DNA of 64,000 nucleotides from DATATV01 sp035551355 (GCA_035551355.1 DASZNF010000079.1:51564-115563), one strand, 5' to 3'. Counted from the first letter of the stretch, positions 43,831 to 52,589 are shown. Notes: a model not told the origin generated them from the letters alone. Program-made: numbers and translations.

Positions 43831-43927
43831 ACTCAGTTCGGCTCCGGCGCCGATGACTCAGGTCGGCTCGGCGCCGATGACTCAGTTCGGCTCGGCGCCG
43901 ATGACTCAGTTCGGCTCCGGCGCCGAG
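43831..43927. repeat. four tandem 24-25 base repeats over a stop codon
   Basis: Units beginning ACTCAGTTCGGCTC and ending GCGCCGATG recur four times (25, 24, 24 and 24 bases) with few changes. The last unit is the 3' end of the secreted-protein gene on the minus strand. Read on that strand, each copy repeats an in-frame ending (G)AEPN or AEPT followed by TGA. Confidence 0.8.
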
Positions 43928-44367
43928 CACAGCGACTGCACGCGGGGCGAGCCGCCACGGCTGATCGGCAGGGACGCCGCGGTCAGGGTGACGCAGGCGC
44001 GCAGCGAGCCGGTACCGTGCGGGTGGACCGGGCGGGTCGTGGTCTCGACCGGGCCGGTGCCCCACGCGGTGGACGAGGCGAGCACCTGCCAGCTGTCGTC
44101 GCCGTCGGCCTGGAACTGGATGTCCGCGGTCAGTTTCTCGGTCGCGCCGGGTTTTCCGGGCGTGTAGCGGCCGAATCCGGCGCGGTTGCCGCCGAAGGTG
44201 ACCACGTTGGCGCACAAGAGGGTCTTGGTCATCCCCTGCCCCTCGCCGATCAGGCAGGTGGGCGTGCCACCGGTCGGCGGGCCCGCCGGCGCGGCCGAGG
44301 CGGCGGTGGCCAGTGGGGCGAGGCACAGCGCGGCGATCAGCGCCGCGGGCAGCAACGAGGTCCTCAT
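43906..44367 (-). CDS. small secreted protein of unknown function
   Basis: 153 residues. A clear signal peptide (MRTSLLPAALIAALCLAP, cleavage near ASA-AP at about 25) leads to a mature domain of about 125 residues with four cysteines (CLIGEGQG, LLCANVVTF, LRACVTL, SLCSAPEPN), probably two disulfides, and mainly beta pattern. I do not recognise the family. Its last codons lie in a tandem repeat array, so the native C-terminus could have been longer or shorter. No partner gene is evident. Confidence 0.7.
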   Translation of the reverse strand: MRTSLLPAALIAALCLAPLATAASAAPAGPPTGGTPTCLIGEGQGMTKTLLCANVVTFGGNRAGFGRYTPGKPGATEKLTADIQFQADGDDSWQVLASSTAWGTGPVETTTRPVHPHGTGSLRACVTLTAASLPISRGGSPRVQSLCSAPEPN

Positions 44368-44512
44368 TCCGCGCAGTAGAGCGCAGCCGACCCCGCCGCG
44401 CTCGGCCAGTCACTCGACCGGGTGACACGAATACCGGCCATACCTTGCGATCTGGTCGAAGATCACCCGTTTCGGTGATACCCGCTGGTCATTGGGCCGC
44501 GTCGACTTCCGG

Positions 44513-46738
44513 TCAGGACTTCTCCAGGTACTCCGCCCGCTCGTCGTCCACCAGCTCGGCCACCATCCCGGCCAGCCCCGGCGAACCGGTCAGCTCCGGG
44601 TCCGCACCGACGATCGACTGCGCCTCGGTGCGGGCCTCGGTGATGACCTCCGCGTCCCGCAACAACGACAGCATGCGCAGGGCCGAGCGGTGGCCGGACT
44701 GGGCCGCCCCCAGGATGTCGCCTTCGCGACGCAACTCCAGGTCCAGCTGCGCCAGCTCGAATCCGTCCACAGTGGACGCCACCGCGTCCAATCGCTCCCG
44801 GGTTTTGGTGCCGTCCGGGGAATCGGTGACCAGCAGGCACAACCCCGGCGCGCTGCCTCGACCCACCCGGCCGCGCAGCTGGTGCAACTGACTCACGCCG
44901 AAACGGTCGGCGTCCATGATGGCCATCACGGTCGCGTTGGGCACGTTCACGCCGACCTCGATGACCGTGGTCGCCACCAGCACATCCAGCTTCGCCGCGG
45001 CGAAGGCGCGCATGGTCGCGTCTTTCTCGTCGGTCGGCAGCCGGCCGTGCAGCACACCGACACGCAACCCGGACAGCGGGCCGGATTCCAGGGCAGGCAC
45101 CAGGTCCAGGACGGCGATCGGGGCGCGGCGGTCGGATTCGGCGGACTCCGGATCGGCCGGCGGCTCGCCGTCGGGACCGTCGTCCTGCAGGTCCTCGCCC
45201 AGCAACGGGTTCGACCCGGACTCGGCGTCGCCAATCCGCGGACACACCACGTAGGCCTGGTGACCGGCCTGCACTTCCTCCCGGATGCGCTGCCACGCGC
45301 GGTCCAGCCAGCCCGGCTTCTCCGACACCGGCACCACCGAGCTCGAGATCGGCGAGCGGCCGCTGGGCAACTCGCGCAGGGCCGAGACTTCCAGGTCCCC
45401 GTACACGGTCATGGCCACGGTGCGCGGGATCGGGGTCGCGGTCATCACCAACACGTGCGGGCTGACGTCTTCGCCCGCCCGCGCCCGGAGGGCATCTCGT
45501 TGCTCCACGCCGAACCGATGCTGCTCGTCGACCACCACGAAACCCAGGTCGGCGAACGCGACCTTGTCCTGGATCAGCGCGTGCGTGCCGACCACGATCC
45601 CGGCCGTGCCGCTGACCACATCGAGCAACGCCTGCTTGCGTTGCGCCGTGGTCATCGAGCCGGTCAGCAAGGTAATACGGGTGGCGTGTTCGGCCCCGCC
45701 CAGTTCCCCGGCCTGAGCCAGGTCGCCGAGCAGGTCGGCCAGGGAGCGGGCGTGCTGGGCGGCCAGCACCTCGGTCGGGGCGAGCATGGCGGCCTGGCGG
45801 CCGGAGTCGACGACCTGGAGCATCGCGCGCAGGGCCACGATCGTCTTGCCCGAACCCACTTCGCCCTGCAGCAGACGGTTCATCGGGTGCGCGCCCGACA
45901 GGTCGACCGACACGACCTCGCCGACCTCGCGTTGCCCCTCGGTCAGTTCGAACGGCAACCGGGCGTCGAACGCGTCCAGGATGCGGCCGGGAACCGGGGG
46001 GCAGGCGGGTGCGGGACGGGTGTCCGCCGACTGCCTGCGCTGGGCCAGAACCAGTTGCACGGCAAGGGCTTCGTCCCATTTCAGCCGCTTCTGCGCGGTC
46101 GCCACCGCGGGCCAGCCGTCGGGGCGGTGGATGCCGCGCAGCGAATCTTCCAGGCCGGCCAGGCGGTGCCGGTCGCGCAGCTCCGAGGGCAGTGGGTCAT
46201 CCGCGCCGTCCCAGGTGTCCAGGATCTGCCGCACACACCGGGCGATCGACCAGGACGGCAGTCCGGCGGCCGCCGGATACACCGGGATCAGGGCATTCGC
46301 GAACTCGTCCACCGTGGACTGGTCGGAATTCTCGTCCAGCAGCTGGTATTCCGGGTTGGCCAGTTGCAGTTTCCCCTGGAACATCCCGACTTTGCCGGCG
46401 AACAGGCCACGCTTACCGGGCAGCAGTTCGCGTTCCCGCCACGCCTGGTTGAAGAACGTGCAGGACAGCGGGCGCACCCCGTCGGTGATGCGCACGTCCA
46501 GGATGGTGCCGCGGCGGCTGCGCATGGTCCGCTTGGCCACCCGCTCCACCTTGGCCAGCACCGTCGCGTGCTCGCCGATCTCCAAGCCGGCCACGTTGGT
46601 CAGCTCGCCGCGCTCGGCGTACCGGCGCGGATAGTGCCGCAGCAGATCCCCCACCGTGTGCAGGTCCAGGGAACTCGCCAGCGCCTTGGCCGTTTTGGCC
46701 CCCAGCAGCGGTTCCAGCTTGTCGTGCAGTCCCGTCAT
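44513..46738 (-). CDS. recG: ATP-dependent DNA helicase RecG
   Basis: A 741-residue branch-migrating helicase for replication fork and R-loop repair. The N-terminal wedge (OB fold, ELTNVAGLEIGEHATVLAKV to QLANPEYQLL) precedes the helicase core: LLQGEVGSGKTIVALRAML (Walker A), VVVDEQHRFGVEQR (DEQH box), MTATPIPRT, and QLRGRVGRG (motif VI). The wedge has an Asp/Glu-rich interruption around 430-450 in the second lobe. It is followed upstream by the DAK2 gene, nine bases apart, as in M. tuberculosis (Rv2973c-Rv2975c). Confidence 0.97.
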   Translation of the reverse strand: MTGLHDKLEPLLGAKTAKALASSLDLHTVGDLLRHYPRRYAERGELTNVAGLEIGEHATVLAKVERVAKRTMRSRRGTILDVRITDGVRPLSCTFFNQAWRERELLPGKRGLFAGKVGMFQGKLQLANPEYQLLDENSDQSTVDEFANALIPVYPAAAGLPSWSIARCVRQILDTWDGADDPLPSELRDRHRLAGLEDSLRGIHRPDGWPAVATAQKRLKWDEALAVQLVLAQRRQSADTRPAPACPPVPGRILDAFDARLPFELTEGQREVGEVVSVDLSGAHPMNRLLQGEVGSGKTIVALRAMLQVVDSGRQAAMLAPTEVLAAQHARSLADLLGDLAQAGELGGAEHATRITLLTGSMTTAQRKQALLDVVSGTAGIVVGTHALIQDKVAFADLGFVVVDEQHRFGVEQRDALRARAGEDVSPHVLVMTATPIPRTVAMTVYGDLEVSALRELPSGRSPISSSVVPVSEKPGWLDRAWQRIREEVQAGHQAYVVCPRIGDAESGSNPLLGEDLQDDGPDGEPPADPESAESDRRAPIAVLDLVPALESGPLSGLRVGVLHGRLPTDEKDATMRAFAAAKLDVLVATTVIEVGVNVPNATVMAIMDADRFGVSQLHQLRGRVGRGSAPGLCLLVTDSPDGTKTRERLDAVASTVDGFELAQLDLELRREGDILGAAQSGHRSALRMLSLLRDAEVITEARTEAQSIVGADPELTGSPGLAGMVAELVDDERAEYLEKS

Positions 46739-46746
46739 CAGCTACC

Positions 46747-48372
46747 TCATTCGACGCCGACCAGCAGGATCGGCTCGGCCTGGCCACCCGGATATCCGGT
46801 GAACTCGACCTCTCGATGTTCCACCCGCACATGCTCGGCCAATTCTCCGGCCAGCGATTCGGGCGCGTTCGCGCCGAGCAACACGGTCACCAGCTCACCA
46901 CCGGAGGTCAGCATCCGGTCGACCAGCCGCACCGCACCGGCCAGCACCGCTTCCTCACCGGCCGGACCGGGCTCGATCAGCACAACCTCGCCGTCCAGCA
47001 AGCCCAGCACGTCCCCGGGCTGGCAACGGCCCACCCAGGTGATGCCTTCCTGCTCGGCCACGGTCAGCTCGCCGCGCCGGGTCGCCGCGGCCGCCTCGGC
47101 CATGGCCACCACGTCCTCGCCGGGCCGCCGGGCCGGGTCGTGCACGGCCAGCGCGGCCAGCCCGGCCACCGGCGAGGAGGTGGGCACGATCAGCACGTCC
47201 TGACCGGCTCGCACCGCGTCGGCGGCGGCCTTGGTCAGCACCTCGTCCAGATCCGGCTCGTTGGGCAGCACGGTCACGTGCGAGGCCTGGGTGCCGGTGA
47301 TCACCGCGAGCAGTTCGGCCGCGTCCGGGCCGCCGTGCTCGGGCAGCGGGCAGATCACCGCCTGTTCGGCCCGGAACAGCTCGGCCACGCCCTCGCCCCG
47401 GGCCAGCGCCACCACCGCGCGGTCCCGGGCGAACCGGCTGGCCGCCTCGGCCACCTGATCGTCGAAGCGCACCACGGTGATCCGATGCGGACGACCGGCG
47501 TCCACCCCGGCCTCGATCGCCGCGCCGACGTCGTTGCAGTGCACGTGCACCGTCCACCGGTCGTTGCCGTCGCCCACCACGGACACGCAGTCGCCCAGCC
47601 GGCGCAGGGCGCTGCGCAACCGGTCCGCGGTGTGCTCCGGCACGTCGGCCAGGGAGTACATGACCTCGTAGGCGTACTCGGCCGAGCCCGCCTCGCGTTC
47701 GGTGCGCAGCATGTCCGGCTCGCGCGGGCTGCGCGCGGCCGCGGGTTCCGGCGCGGCCCGGCCGGTTTCGCCACCCTCGGCGAGCGCGGCCAGCTCGTCC
47801 AGCACGAGGACCAGCCCCTGCCCGCCTGCGTCCACCACCCCGGCCCGGGCCAGCGCCTTGAGCTGGCTGGTGGTCTCGGCCAGCGCCTCGGTGGCGGCCC
47901 GCGCGGCGCGGGCGGCCACATCGGACAGTCCGGTCTCGGCGCGGCGCACGGCCAGGGCGGCGGCGTGCAGCACGGACAGCATGGTGCCGGGGGCGGGGTC
48001 GCTGACCGCGTGGGCGGCCAGCTCGTCGGCCCGGGCCAGCGCGGCCGCCAGCGCGGCCGGATCGGCGGCCAGCACCTCGGCCAGGCCGCGCAGCACCTGG
48101 GACAGGATCACCCCGGAGTTGCCCCGGGCCCCGGCCAGCGCGCCGCTGGACACCGCGGTCCAGATCGCCTGCACGTCGTCGCCCGGCTCGCGGGCCACCG
48201 CGTCGCAGGCGGCGCGCATGGTGCGCAGCAGGTTGGTGCCGGTGTCCCGGTCGGCCACCGGGAACACGTTGATCGAGTCGATGGCGTCGCGATGCTCGTC
48301 CAGGCTCTGCGCGCAGGCGGTCAGCCAGCGGCGCACGGCGGGTCCGTCCAGGGCGTCCAACACGGGCAGCAC
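46747..48372 (-). CDS. DAK2-domain fatty acid kinase FakA-like protein
   Basis: 541 residues. The N-terminal DAK2 nucleotide domain carries NVFPVADRDTGTNLLRTM (metal-binding Asp pair), ARGNSGVILSQVLRGL and VDAGGQGLVLVLD. The middle and C-terminal domains match the YloV/FakA family (ERDGNDRWTVHVHCND-like, and TWVGRCQPGDVLGLLDGEV), which phosphorylates fatty acids presented by a FakB protein. GTG 48372 has GGGAGG about ten bases upstream. No fakB/degV gene is in the window. In M. tuberculosis the corresponding locus is split in two; here it is a single intact gene. Confidence 0.88.
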   Translation of the reverse strand: MLPVLDALDGPAVRRWLTACAQSLDEHRDAIDSINVFPVADRDTGTNLLRTMRAACDAVAREPGDDVQAIWTAVSSGALAGARGNSGVILSQVLRGLAEVLAADPAALAAALARADELAAHAVSDPAPGTMLSVLHAAALAVRRAETGLSDVAARAARAATEALAETTSQLKALARAGVVDAGGQGLVLVLDELAALAEGGETGRAAPEPAAARSPREPDMLRTEREAGSAEYAYEVMYSLADVPEHTADRLRSALRRLGDCVSVVGDGNDRWTVHVHCNDVGAAIEAGVDAGRPHRITVVRFDDQVAEAASRFARDRAVVALARGEGVAELFRAEQAVICPLPEHGGPDAAELLAVITGTQASHVTVLPNEPDLDEVLTKAAADAVRAGQDVLIVPTSSPVAGLAALAVHDPARRPGEDVVAMAEAAAATRRGELTVAEQEGITWVGRCQPGDVLGLLDGEVVLIEPGPAGEEAVLAGAVRLVDRMLTSGGELVTVLLGANAPESLAGELAEHVRVEHREVEFTGYPGGQAEPILLVGVE

Positions 48373-48426
48373 CTGCGGCAACCTCCCATTTCTAGGCCCG
48401 GGGCCCTGACTGTATCGGGGGCCGGT

Positions 48427-48456
48427 TTGGAAGGCCCAGCCGCGAGGCGGTAGTCT
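48427..48456 (+). promoter_or_regulatory. candidate rpmB promoter
   Basis: TTGGAA (48427-48432), an 18-base spacer and TAGTCT (48451-48456) fit the actinobacterial TTGACN/TAGNNT pattern, about 95 bases before the rpmB ATG. Confidence 0.4.
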
Positions 48457-48480
48457 GGTCGCCAGTCGCCCGGGCTGGCC

Positions 48481-48523
48481 TGGGCTTGAATTGTGTTTTG
48501 GGCCTTTTCGGGCACGAAGCCCA
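48481..48523 (+). promoter_or_regulatory. rpmB leader inverted repeat
   Basis: Seven-base arms TGGGCTT (48481-48487) and AAGCCCA (48517-48523) enclose 29 bases with a T-rich stretch. They could form a leader stem in the rpmB transcript; function unknown. Confidence 0.3.
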
Positions 48524-48549
48524 GCAACGATGTGTAAGGAGTGGCTGAC

Positions 48550-48741
48550 ATGGCTGCCGTCTGCGATGTCTGCGGCAAGGGGCCGGGCTTCGGTATGTCC
48601 GTCTCGCACTCCCACCGACGCACCCACCGCCGGTGGAACCCGAACATCCAGACCGTGCGCGCGAAGATCGGCCAGTCGCAGCGCAAGCGTCTGAACGTGT
48701 GCACCTCGTGCATCAAGGCCGGCAAGGTCACGCGCGGCTGA
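48550..48741 (+). CDS. rpmB: 50S ribosomal protein L28
   Basis: A 63-residue ribosomal protein, MAAVCDVCGKGPGFG to CTSCIKAGKVTRG. Four cysteines (CDVC and CTSC) make the zinc-binding form. AAGGAG lies nine bases before ATG 48550; GTG 48541 directly after it is rejected. Divergent from the DAK2 gene as in many actinobacteria. Confidence 0.97.
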   Translation: MAAVCDVCGKGPGFGMSVSHSHRRTHRRWNPNIQTVRAKIGQSQRKRLNVCTSCIKAGKVTRG

Positions 48742-48751
48742 ACAGCTTCAC

Positions 48752-48788
48752 AAAGGGCGGGACGAACCATGCGGTCGTCCCGCCCTTT
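48752..48788 (+). terminator. rpmB terminator
   Basis: A 14-base perfect stem AAAGGGCGGGACGA (48752-48765) and TCGTCCCGCCCTTT (48775-48788) with a nine-base loop. A/T runs at both ends allow action on both strands (rpmB and ung converge). Confidence 0.85.
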
Positions 48789-48800
48789 CGCGTGTCCGCA

Positions 48801-48853
48801 CAAGGTTCGATCGCCCAAGGTTCGATACAAGGTTCGATCGGACAAGGTTCGAT
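48801..48853. repeat. four copies of CAAGGTTCGAT
   Basis: Exact 11-base words start at 48801, 48816, 48828 and 48843 (15-, 12- and 15-base steps) between the rpmB terminator and the end of ung. Spacers differ. No known site matches. Confidence 0.7.
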
Positions 48854-48904
48854 TCGGGTGCCCACGAAGGACCCGGTGGCGCGGGTAACCGCGGGCTGAG
48901 CGGA

Positions 48905-49582
48905 TCAGGGCAGCTGCCAGTCGATCGGCTCGGCGCCCTGCTTGGCCAGCAGTTCGTTGGCCCGGCTGAACGGGCGGGAGCCGAAGAAGCCGCCGCTGGC
49001 CGACATCGGCGACGGGTGCGCCGACTCGACGCACGGCAGTTCTCCCAGCAGCGGGCGCAGGTTGCGGGCGTTGCGGCCCCACAGGATGGCCACCATCGGC
49101 TCGCTGCGTGCGGCCAGTGCGCGGATCGCCTGCTCGGTGATCTCCTCCCAGCCCTTGCCCTGGTGGGAGTTGGGCCGCCCGGGCGCCACGGTGAGCGCTC
49201 GGTTCAACAGCAGCACGCCGCGTCCGGTCCACGGTGAGAGGTCCCCGTTGGACGGCGCCGGGAAACCCAGATCGTTCTGGTACTCCTGGAAAATGTTGAT
49301 CAGGCTCTTGGGCAGCGGCCGCACGTCCTCGGCCACCGAGAAGGACAGGCCGACCGGGTGTCCCGGGGTCGGGTACGGGTCCTGGCCGACGATGAGCACC
49401 CGCACCTCGTGGAACGGCTGTTTGAACGCCCGCAGCACGTTCTCCCCGGCGGGCAGGTAGCGCCGGCCGGCGGCGATTTCGGCACGCAGGTACTCGCCCA
49501 TCGCCGTGAGGCGTTCGGAAACCGGGGCCAGCGCCTGCGCCCAGCCTGCTTCCACGACTTCTTCGAGGGGACGTCCGGCCAC
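48905..49582 (-). CDS. ung: uracil-DNA glycosylase
   Basis: A 225-residue family-1 UDG removing uracil from DNA. The water-activating motif is VLIVGQDPYPTPGHPVGLSF with catalytic Asp, and the minor-groove loop is HPSPMSASGGFFGSRPF. Standard length; GTG 49582 gives a typical start (V)AGRPLEEVVEAGW. Core position as in M. tuberculosis (Rv2976c). Confidence 0.96.
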   Translation of the reverse strand: MAGRPLEEVVEAGWAQALAPVSERLTAMGEYLRAEIAAGRRYLPAGENVLRAFKQPFHEVRVLIVGQDPYPTPGHPVGLSFSVAEDVRPLPKSLINIFQEYQNDLGFPAPSNGDLSPWTGRGVLLLNRALTVAPGRPNSHQGKGWEEITEQAIRALAARSEPMVAILWGRNARNLRPLLGELPCVESAHPSPMSASGGFFGSRPFSRANELLAKQGAEPIDWQLP

Positions 49583-49632
49583 GGAGCGTGACCCTATCAG
49601 CCGAGCCGGACCGGTCAGCCGAACCGCCGCGG

Positions 49633-50154
49633 TCAGTCCAGGCGGCGCAGCTTCGCGCGGAAGATCCCGATGTTGGCCACGTACTTCTCCACGAACGGGG
49701 CGGTGAATCCCTCGGGCACCTCGTGGCCCTCGCGAATCCGCGCGGGCACGCCAAGGGCCATGCGCCGGGCCGGCACGTGACCGTTGAACGACACCACCGC
49801 GCCCGCGCCGACCACCGCGCCGGACTCGACCACGGCCGCGTTGAGCACCACCGAGCCGGAGGCGATCAGGCAGCCGTCGCCGATGGTGGCGCCCTCGATG
49901 TGCGCGTTGTGCCCGATCACGCACTCCCGGCCGACGACGGTCGGGGTGTATTCGGTGCAGTGGATGATCGACCCGTCCTGGACGCTGGTCCGCTCACCGA
50001 TCTCGATGTGCCCGTAGTCGCCGCGCAGCACGGCCTGCGGCCACACCGAGGCGAAGGCGCCCAGCCGCACGTCGCCGATCACCGTGGCGTCCGGGTGCAC
50101 GTAGGCGTCCGGGTCGATGGTCGGTTCCAGCTCACCCAGTGCGTAGATCGGCAT
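49633..50154 (-). CDS. gamma-class carbonic anhydrase-like protein
   Basis: 173 residues of left-handed beta-helix hexapeptide repeats (VHPDATVIGDVRLG, VVGRECVIGHNAHIEGATIG). Candidate zinc histidines are in SIIHCTEY and GHNAHIEG, the YrdA/CaiE-type gamma-CA pattern. It may hydrate CO2 or be an acyltransferase-like trimer. ATG 50154 has GGAGG seven bases upstream. The N-terminal 23 bases overlap the acetyltransferase upstream, so the pair is co-transcribed with thiL. Confidence 0.87.
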   Translation of the reverse strand: MPIYALGELEPTIDPDAYVHPDATVIGDVRLGAFASVWPQAVLRGDYGHIEIGERTSVQDGSIIHCTEYTPTVVGRECVIGHNAHIEGATIGDGCLIASGSVVLNAAVVESGAVVGAGAVVSFNGHVPARRMALGVPARIREGHEVPEGFTAPFVEKYVANIGIFRAKLRRLD

Positions 50155-50620
50155 TGGGCACCTCCAGGGATTTGATGAAGTAGCGCGATTCCGGCTCACC
50201 GGCGTAGTGGCCGAATGGTTCACCCACGGCGTAACCGGATGTCCGGTACAGCCCGATCGCCTCGGGTTGCCGGGTGGCGGTCTCCAGGATGACCATCTTG
50301 TGCCCCGCGTCCCGCGCGGTGCGCTCCAGTGCGGCCAAGATCACCCGGGCAAGTCCGCGTCCGCGCGCGTCGGCCCGCACGAACATCCGCTTGATCTCCA
50401 CCCGGCCGTGGCCCCGGGCCCGCCAGCCGCCGCAGCCGACCGGCCCGGAATCCTGGTGGGCCACCAGGAACAGGCCGTGGGGCGCGGCGAACTCGGCCGG
50501 GTCGACCGGGGTCTCGTCCGGCTCGCCGTAGCGAACCACGTACTCGGCCTGCAGTTCGGCAATCAGGGCCAGCGCGTCGGGGTGGTCGAGGGGCACCACC
50601 GTCAGCCGCGGCTCGCTCAT
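50132..50620 (-). CDS. GNAT-family N-acetyltransferase
   Basis: 162 residues. The acetyl-CoA core is VEIKRMFVRADARGRGLARVIL (about 86-107) with LYRTSGYAVGEPFGHY near the end. Substrate unknown. ATG 50620 overlaps the thiL stop by four bases; its end overlaps the gamma-carbonic anhydrase by 23 bases. Confidence 0.87.
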   Translation of the reverse strand: MSEPRLTVVPLDHPDALALIAELQAEYVVRYGEPDETPVDPAEFAAPHGLFLVAHQDSGPVGCGGWRARGHGRVEIKRMFVRADARGRGLARVILAALERTARDAGHKMVILETATRQPEAIGLYRTSGYAVGEPFGHYAGEPESRYFIKSLEVPNADLRTG

Positions 50621-51597
50621 TGGCCGTGCACCCGCCAGTGTTCCCAGCCGGCCGGCTTCTCGTAGGTCTGGCTGTCCACGGTCACGCCGCTGCCCTTGGA
50701 CACGGTGCCGATTCGGGTCCAGCCCTCGGGCACCGCGACCGATTCGGGGAAGGTCGCGGCCAGCGCGTGATCCTCGCCGCCGGTGAGCACCCAGTGCCGG
50801 GCGTCGGCGCCCAATGCGGCGGCCACCTCGGCCAGCCGCTGCGGCACCTCCAGCAGATCGGTGCGGATGTCGATGTGCACGCTGGAGGATTCGGCCAGGT
50901 GACCGACATCGGCCAGCAGGCCGTCGGAGATGTCCAGCATCGAGGTGGCGCCGGCCCGGGCGGCCTGGGCGCCGGCCGGATACGGCGGTTCCGGGGCGCG
51001 GTGCGCGCCGACCACACTCACCGGCGAACGGAAACCCCGGCCCAGCACGGCCAGCCCGGCCGCCGACCAACCGAGCTTGCCGCACACCGCGAGCACGTCC
51101 CCGGGTTGCGCCTCGGAACGGGTCACCGGGGCCCGGCCCTCAAGATCGCCAAGGGCGGTGATGGACACCACCAACATGTCGGACGTCACCATGTCGCCGC
51201 CGACCAACCCGGCGCCGGCCCGGGACGCCTCGGCCCACATGCCGTTGACGATCTCGTCCACAACGGACGCTTCGGTGGTGGCCGGGCAGCCGAAGCCGAC
51301 CAGGACCGCGGTCGGCCGGGCGCCCATGGCCGCGATATCGGCCAGGTTCACCGCCACCGCCTTGCGTCCGACCTGGTCAGGCGTGGACCAGTCGAGCCGG
51401 AAGTGCACGCCCTCGACGAGCACGTCGGTGGTGGCCACCACCCGGCCGTCCGGGGCCGCCACCACGGCCGCGTCGTCGCCCGGCCCCAGCAGGGTGGTCG
51501 GCGGCTGGGTGCGCCCGTCCGTGACCCGCCGGATGAGACCGAACTCACCCACCTCGGCCACGGTTCCCGTGCCGTCGGGGGTCTCCGAAGTCACCAT
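50617..51597 (-). CDS. thiL: thiamine-monophosphate kinase
   Basis: A 326-residue enzyme making thiamine diphosphate from the monophosphate. Family motifs GPGDDAAVV, TTDVLVEGVHF, NLADIAAMGARP, GGDMV and MLDISDGLLAD are all present. GGGAG lies just upstream of ATG 51597; GTG in the next codon is possible. First gene of a thiL-GNAT-gamma CA operon. M. tuberculosis has thiL next to ung without the two inserts. Confidence 0.96.
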   Translation of the reverse strand: MVTSETPDGTGTVAEVGEFGLIRRVTDGRTQPPTTLLGPGDDAAVVAAPDGRVVATTDVLVEGVHFRLDWSTPDQVGRKAVAVNLADIAAMGARPTAVLVGFGCPATTEASVVDEIVNGMWAEASRAGAGLVGGDMVTSDMLVVSITALGDLEGRAPVTRSEAQPGDVLAVCGKLGWSAAGLAVLGRGFRSPVSVVGAHRAPEPPYPAGAQAARAGATSMLDISDGLLADVGHLAESSSVHIDIRTDLLEVPQRLAEVAAALGADARHWVLTGGEDHALAATFPESVAVPEGWTRIGTVSKGSGVTVDSQTYEKPAGWEHWRVHGQ

Positions 51598-51636
51598 TTT
51601 CTCCCATCGGATGAGTTCGGACCTCATACTGATCGC

Positions 51637-51647
51637 TACCTGAGGTA
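51637..51647. promoter_or_regulatory. TACCTGAGGTA palindrome
   Basis: A perfect five-base inverted repeat around a central G, in the divergent spacer between thiL and the Lrp-domain gene; GCTA/TAGC flank it. Could be an operator; no binder known. Confidence 0.35.
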
Positions 51648-51784
51648 CGTTAGCTGCCACCGGTGCCCGACGGGCCCGGGAACGCCCCCGGCGCCTGTGG
51701 GCACTGCGGTGGCATCCCGCGCGTCCACGGCTTCGGTGACATTTTCCTACCCCGAGCCGAGTGTTGAAGACGAAGGGGCACGCC

Positions 51785-52027
51785 GTGGTTCACGCTTACA
51801 TCCTCATCCAGACTGAGGTCGGCAAGTCCGCCGCGGTCGCCTCGACCATCGCAGGCATTCCCGGGGTGGTCACGGCCGAGGACGTCACCGGTCCCTACGA
51901 CGTGATCGTGGTCGCCGAGGCCGAAACCGTGGACCAGCTCGGTCAGCTCGTGGTGGCCAAGGTGCAGAATGTCGAGGGCATCACCCGGACCTTGACCTGT
52001 CCGGTCGTTCATCTCGACCACGCATGA
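51785..52027 (+). CDS. stand-alone Lrp/AsnC ligand-binding domain
   Basis: 80 residues with only the RAM (ferredoxin-like) effector domain of Lrp/AsnC regulators: VVHAYILIQTEVGKSAAVAS, GVVTAEDVTGPYDVIVVAEAE and VEGITRTLTCPVVHL. No helix-turn-helix. Such small proteins are effector-binding oligomers of uncertain partner. GTG 51785 has AAGGGG upstream. Next to thiL and DUF3515, a common actinobacterial arrangement. Confidence 0.85.
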   Translation: MVHAYILIQTEVGKSAAVASTIAGIPGVVTAEDVTGPYDVIVVAEAETVDQLGQLVVAKVQNVEGITRTLTCPVVHLDHA

Positions 52028-52034
52028 GGATCGT

Positions 52035-52589
52035 GTGCAGAAGGCTTCACCTCCGCTGATCGCCGCACTGGCCCTGGCCGGTCTCCTGGTGCTGGGCATG
52101 ATCGGGGCCGGGGTGTACGCGAGCAACTCCGGGTCCGGCGCTCCGGCCCCGGCCGCGGACACCGCCCCGGCCACCGCGCCGGTGAACCTGGTCCCGGTGG
52201 ATTCGCCGCAGGCCGGGTCGGACCCCTGTAGGTCGCTGGTCGCGGCGTTGCCCACGTCGTTGAGCAACGGCAGGACCGCGCTGGCCCGGCGCACCATGGC
52301 CGGCACGTCCCCGGCCGGCACCGCGGCCTGGGGTGGCACGGTGGCCGACGACGATCCGGTGGTGCTGCGCTGCGGCCTGGCCAAGCCCGACGAGCTGACC
52401 CCGACCTCGGAGCTGCTGACCGTGGACGGGGTGTACTGGCTACAGGTCAACGGAGACGACGCGGCCACCTGGTACGCGGTGAACCGCTCGGTGTACGTGG
52501 CGCTGACCCTGCCCAGCGGGGTGACCGGCACCGGGCCGTTGCAGGAGATTTCCTCGGTGCTGGCGGCGAAACTCCCGGCCACCGGCTGA
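52035..52589 (+). CDS. DUF3515 exported protein
   Basis: 184 residues. One N-terminal membrane helix (about 9-30) leads to an external domain with the DUF3515 pattern (DPCRSLVAALP, VLRCGLAKP, GVYWLQ, TWYAVNRSVYVALT). Function unknown; M. tuberculosis Rv2980 sits in the same place. Start GTG 52035 with GAGGAT upstream, seven bases after the Lrp-domain stop. Confidence 0.85.
   Translation: MQKASPPLIAALALAGLLVLGMIGAGVYASNSGSGAPAPAADTAPATAPVNLVPVDSPQAGSDPCRSLVAALPTSLSNGRTALARRTMAGTSPAGTAAWGGTVADDDPVVLRCGLAKPDELTPTSELLTVDGVYWLQVNGDDAATWYAVNRSVYVALTLPSGVTGTGPLQEISSVLAAKLPATG

Noticed and set aside
43831..43927. CRISPR-like repeats
   Set aside because: The units are directly tandem without unique spacers, and there are no cas genes.
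48801..48853. SOS/LexA boxes formed by TTCGAT words near ung
   Set aside because: The words are direct, not the inverted GAAC-n4-GTTC form, and lie past the ung 3' end.
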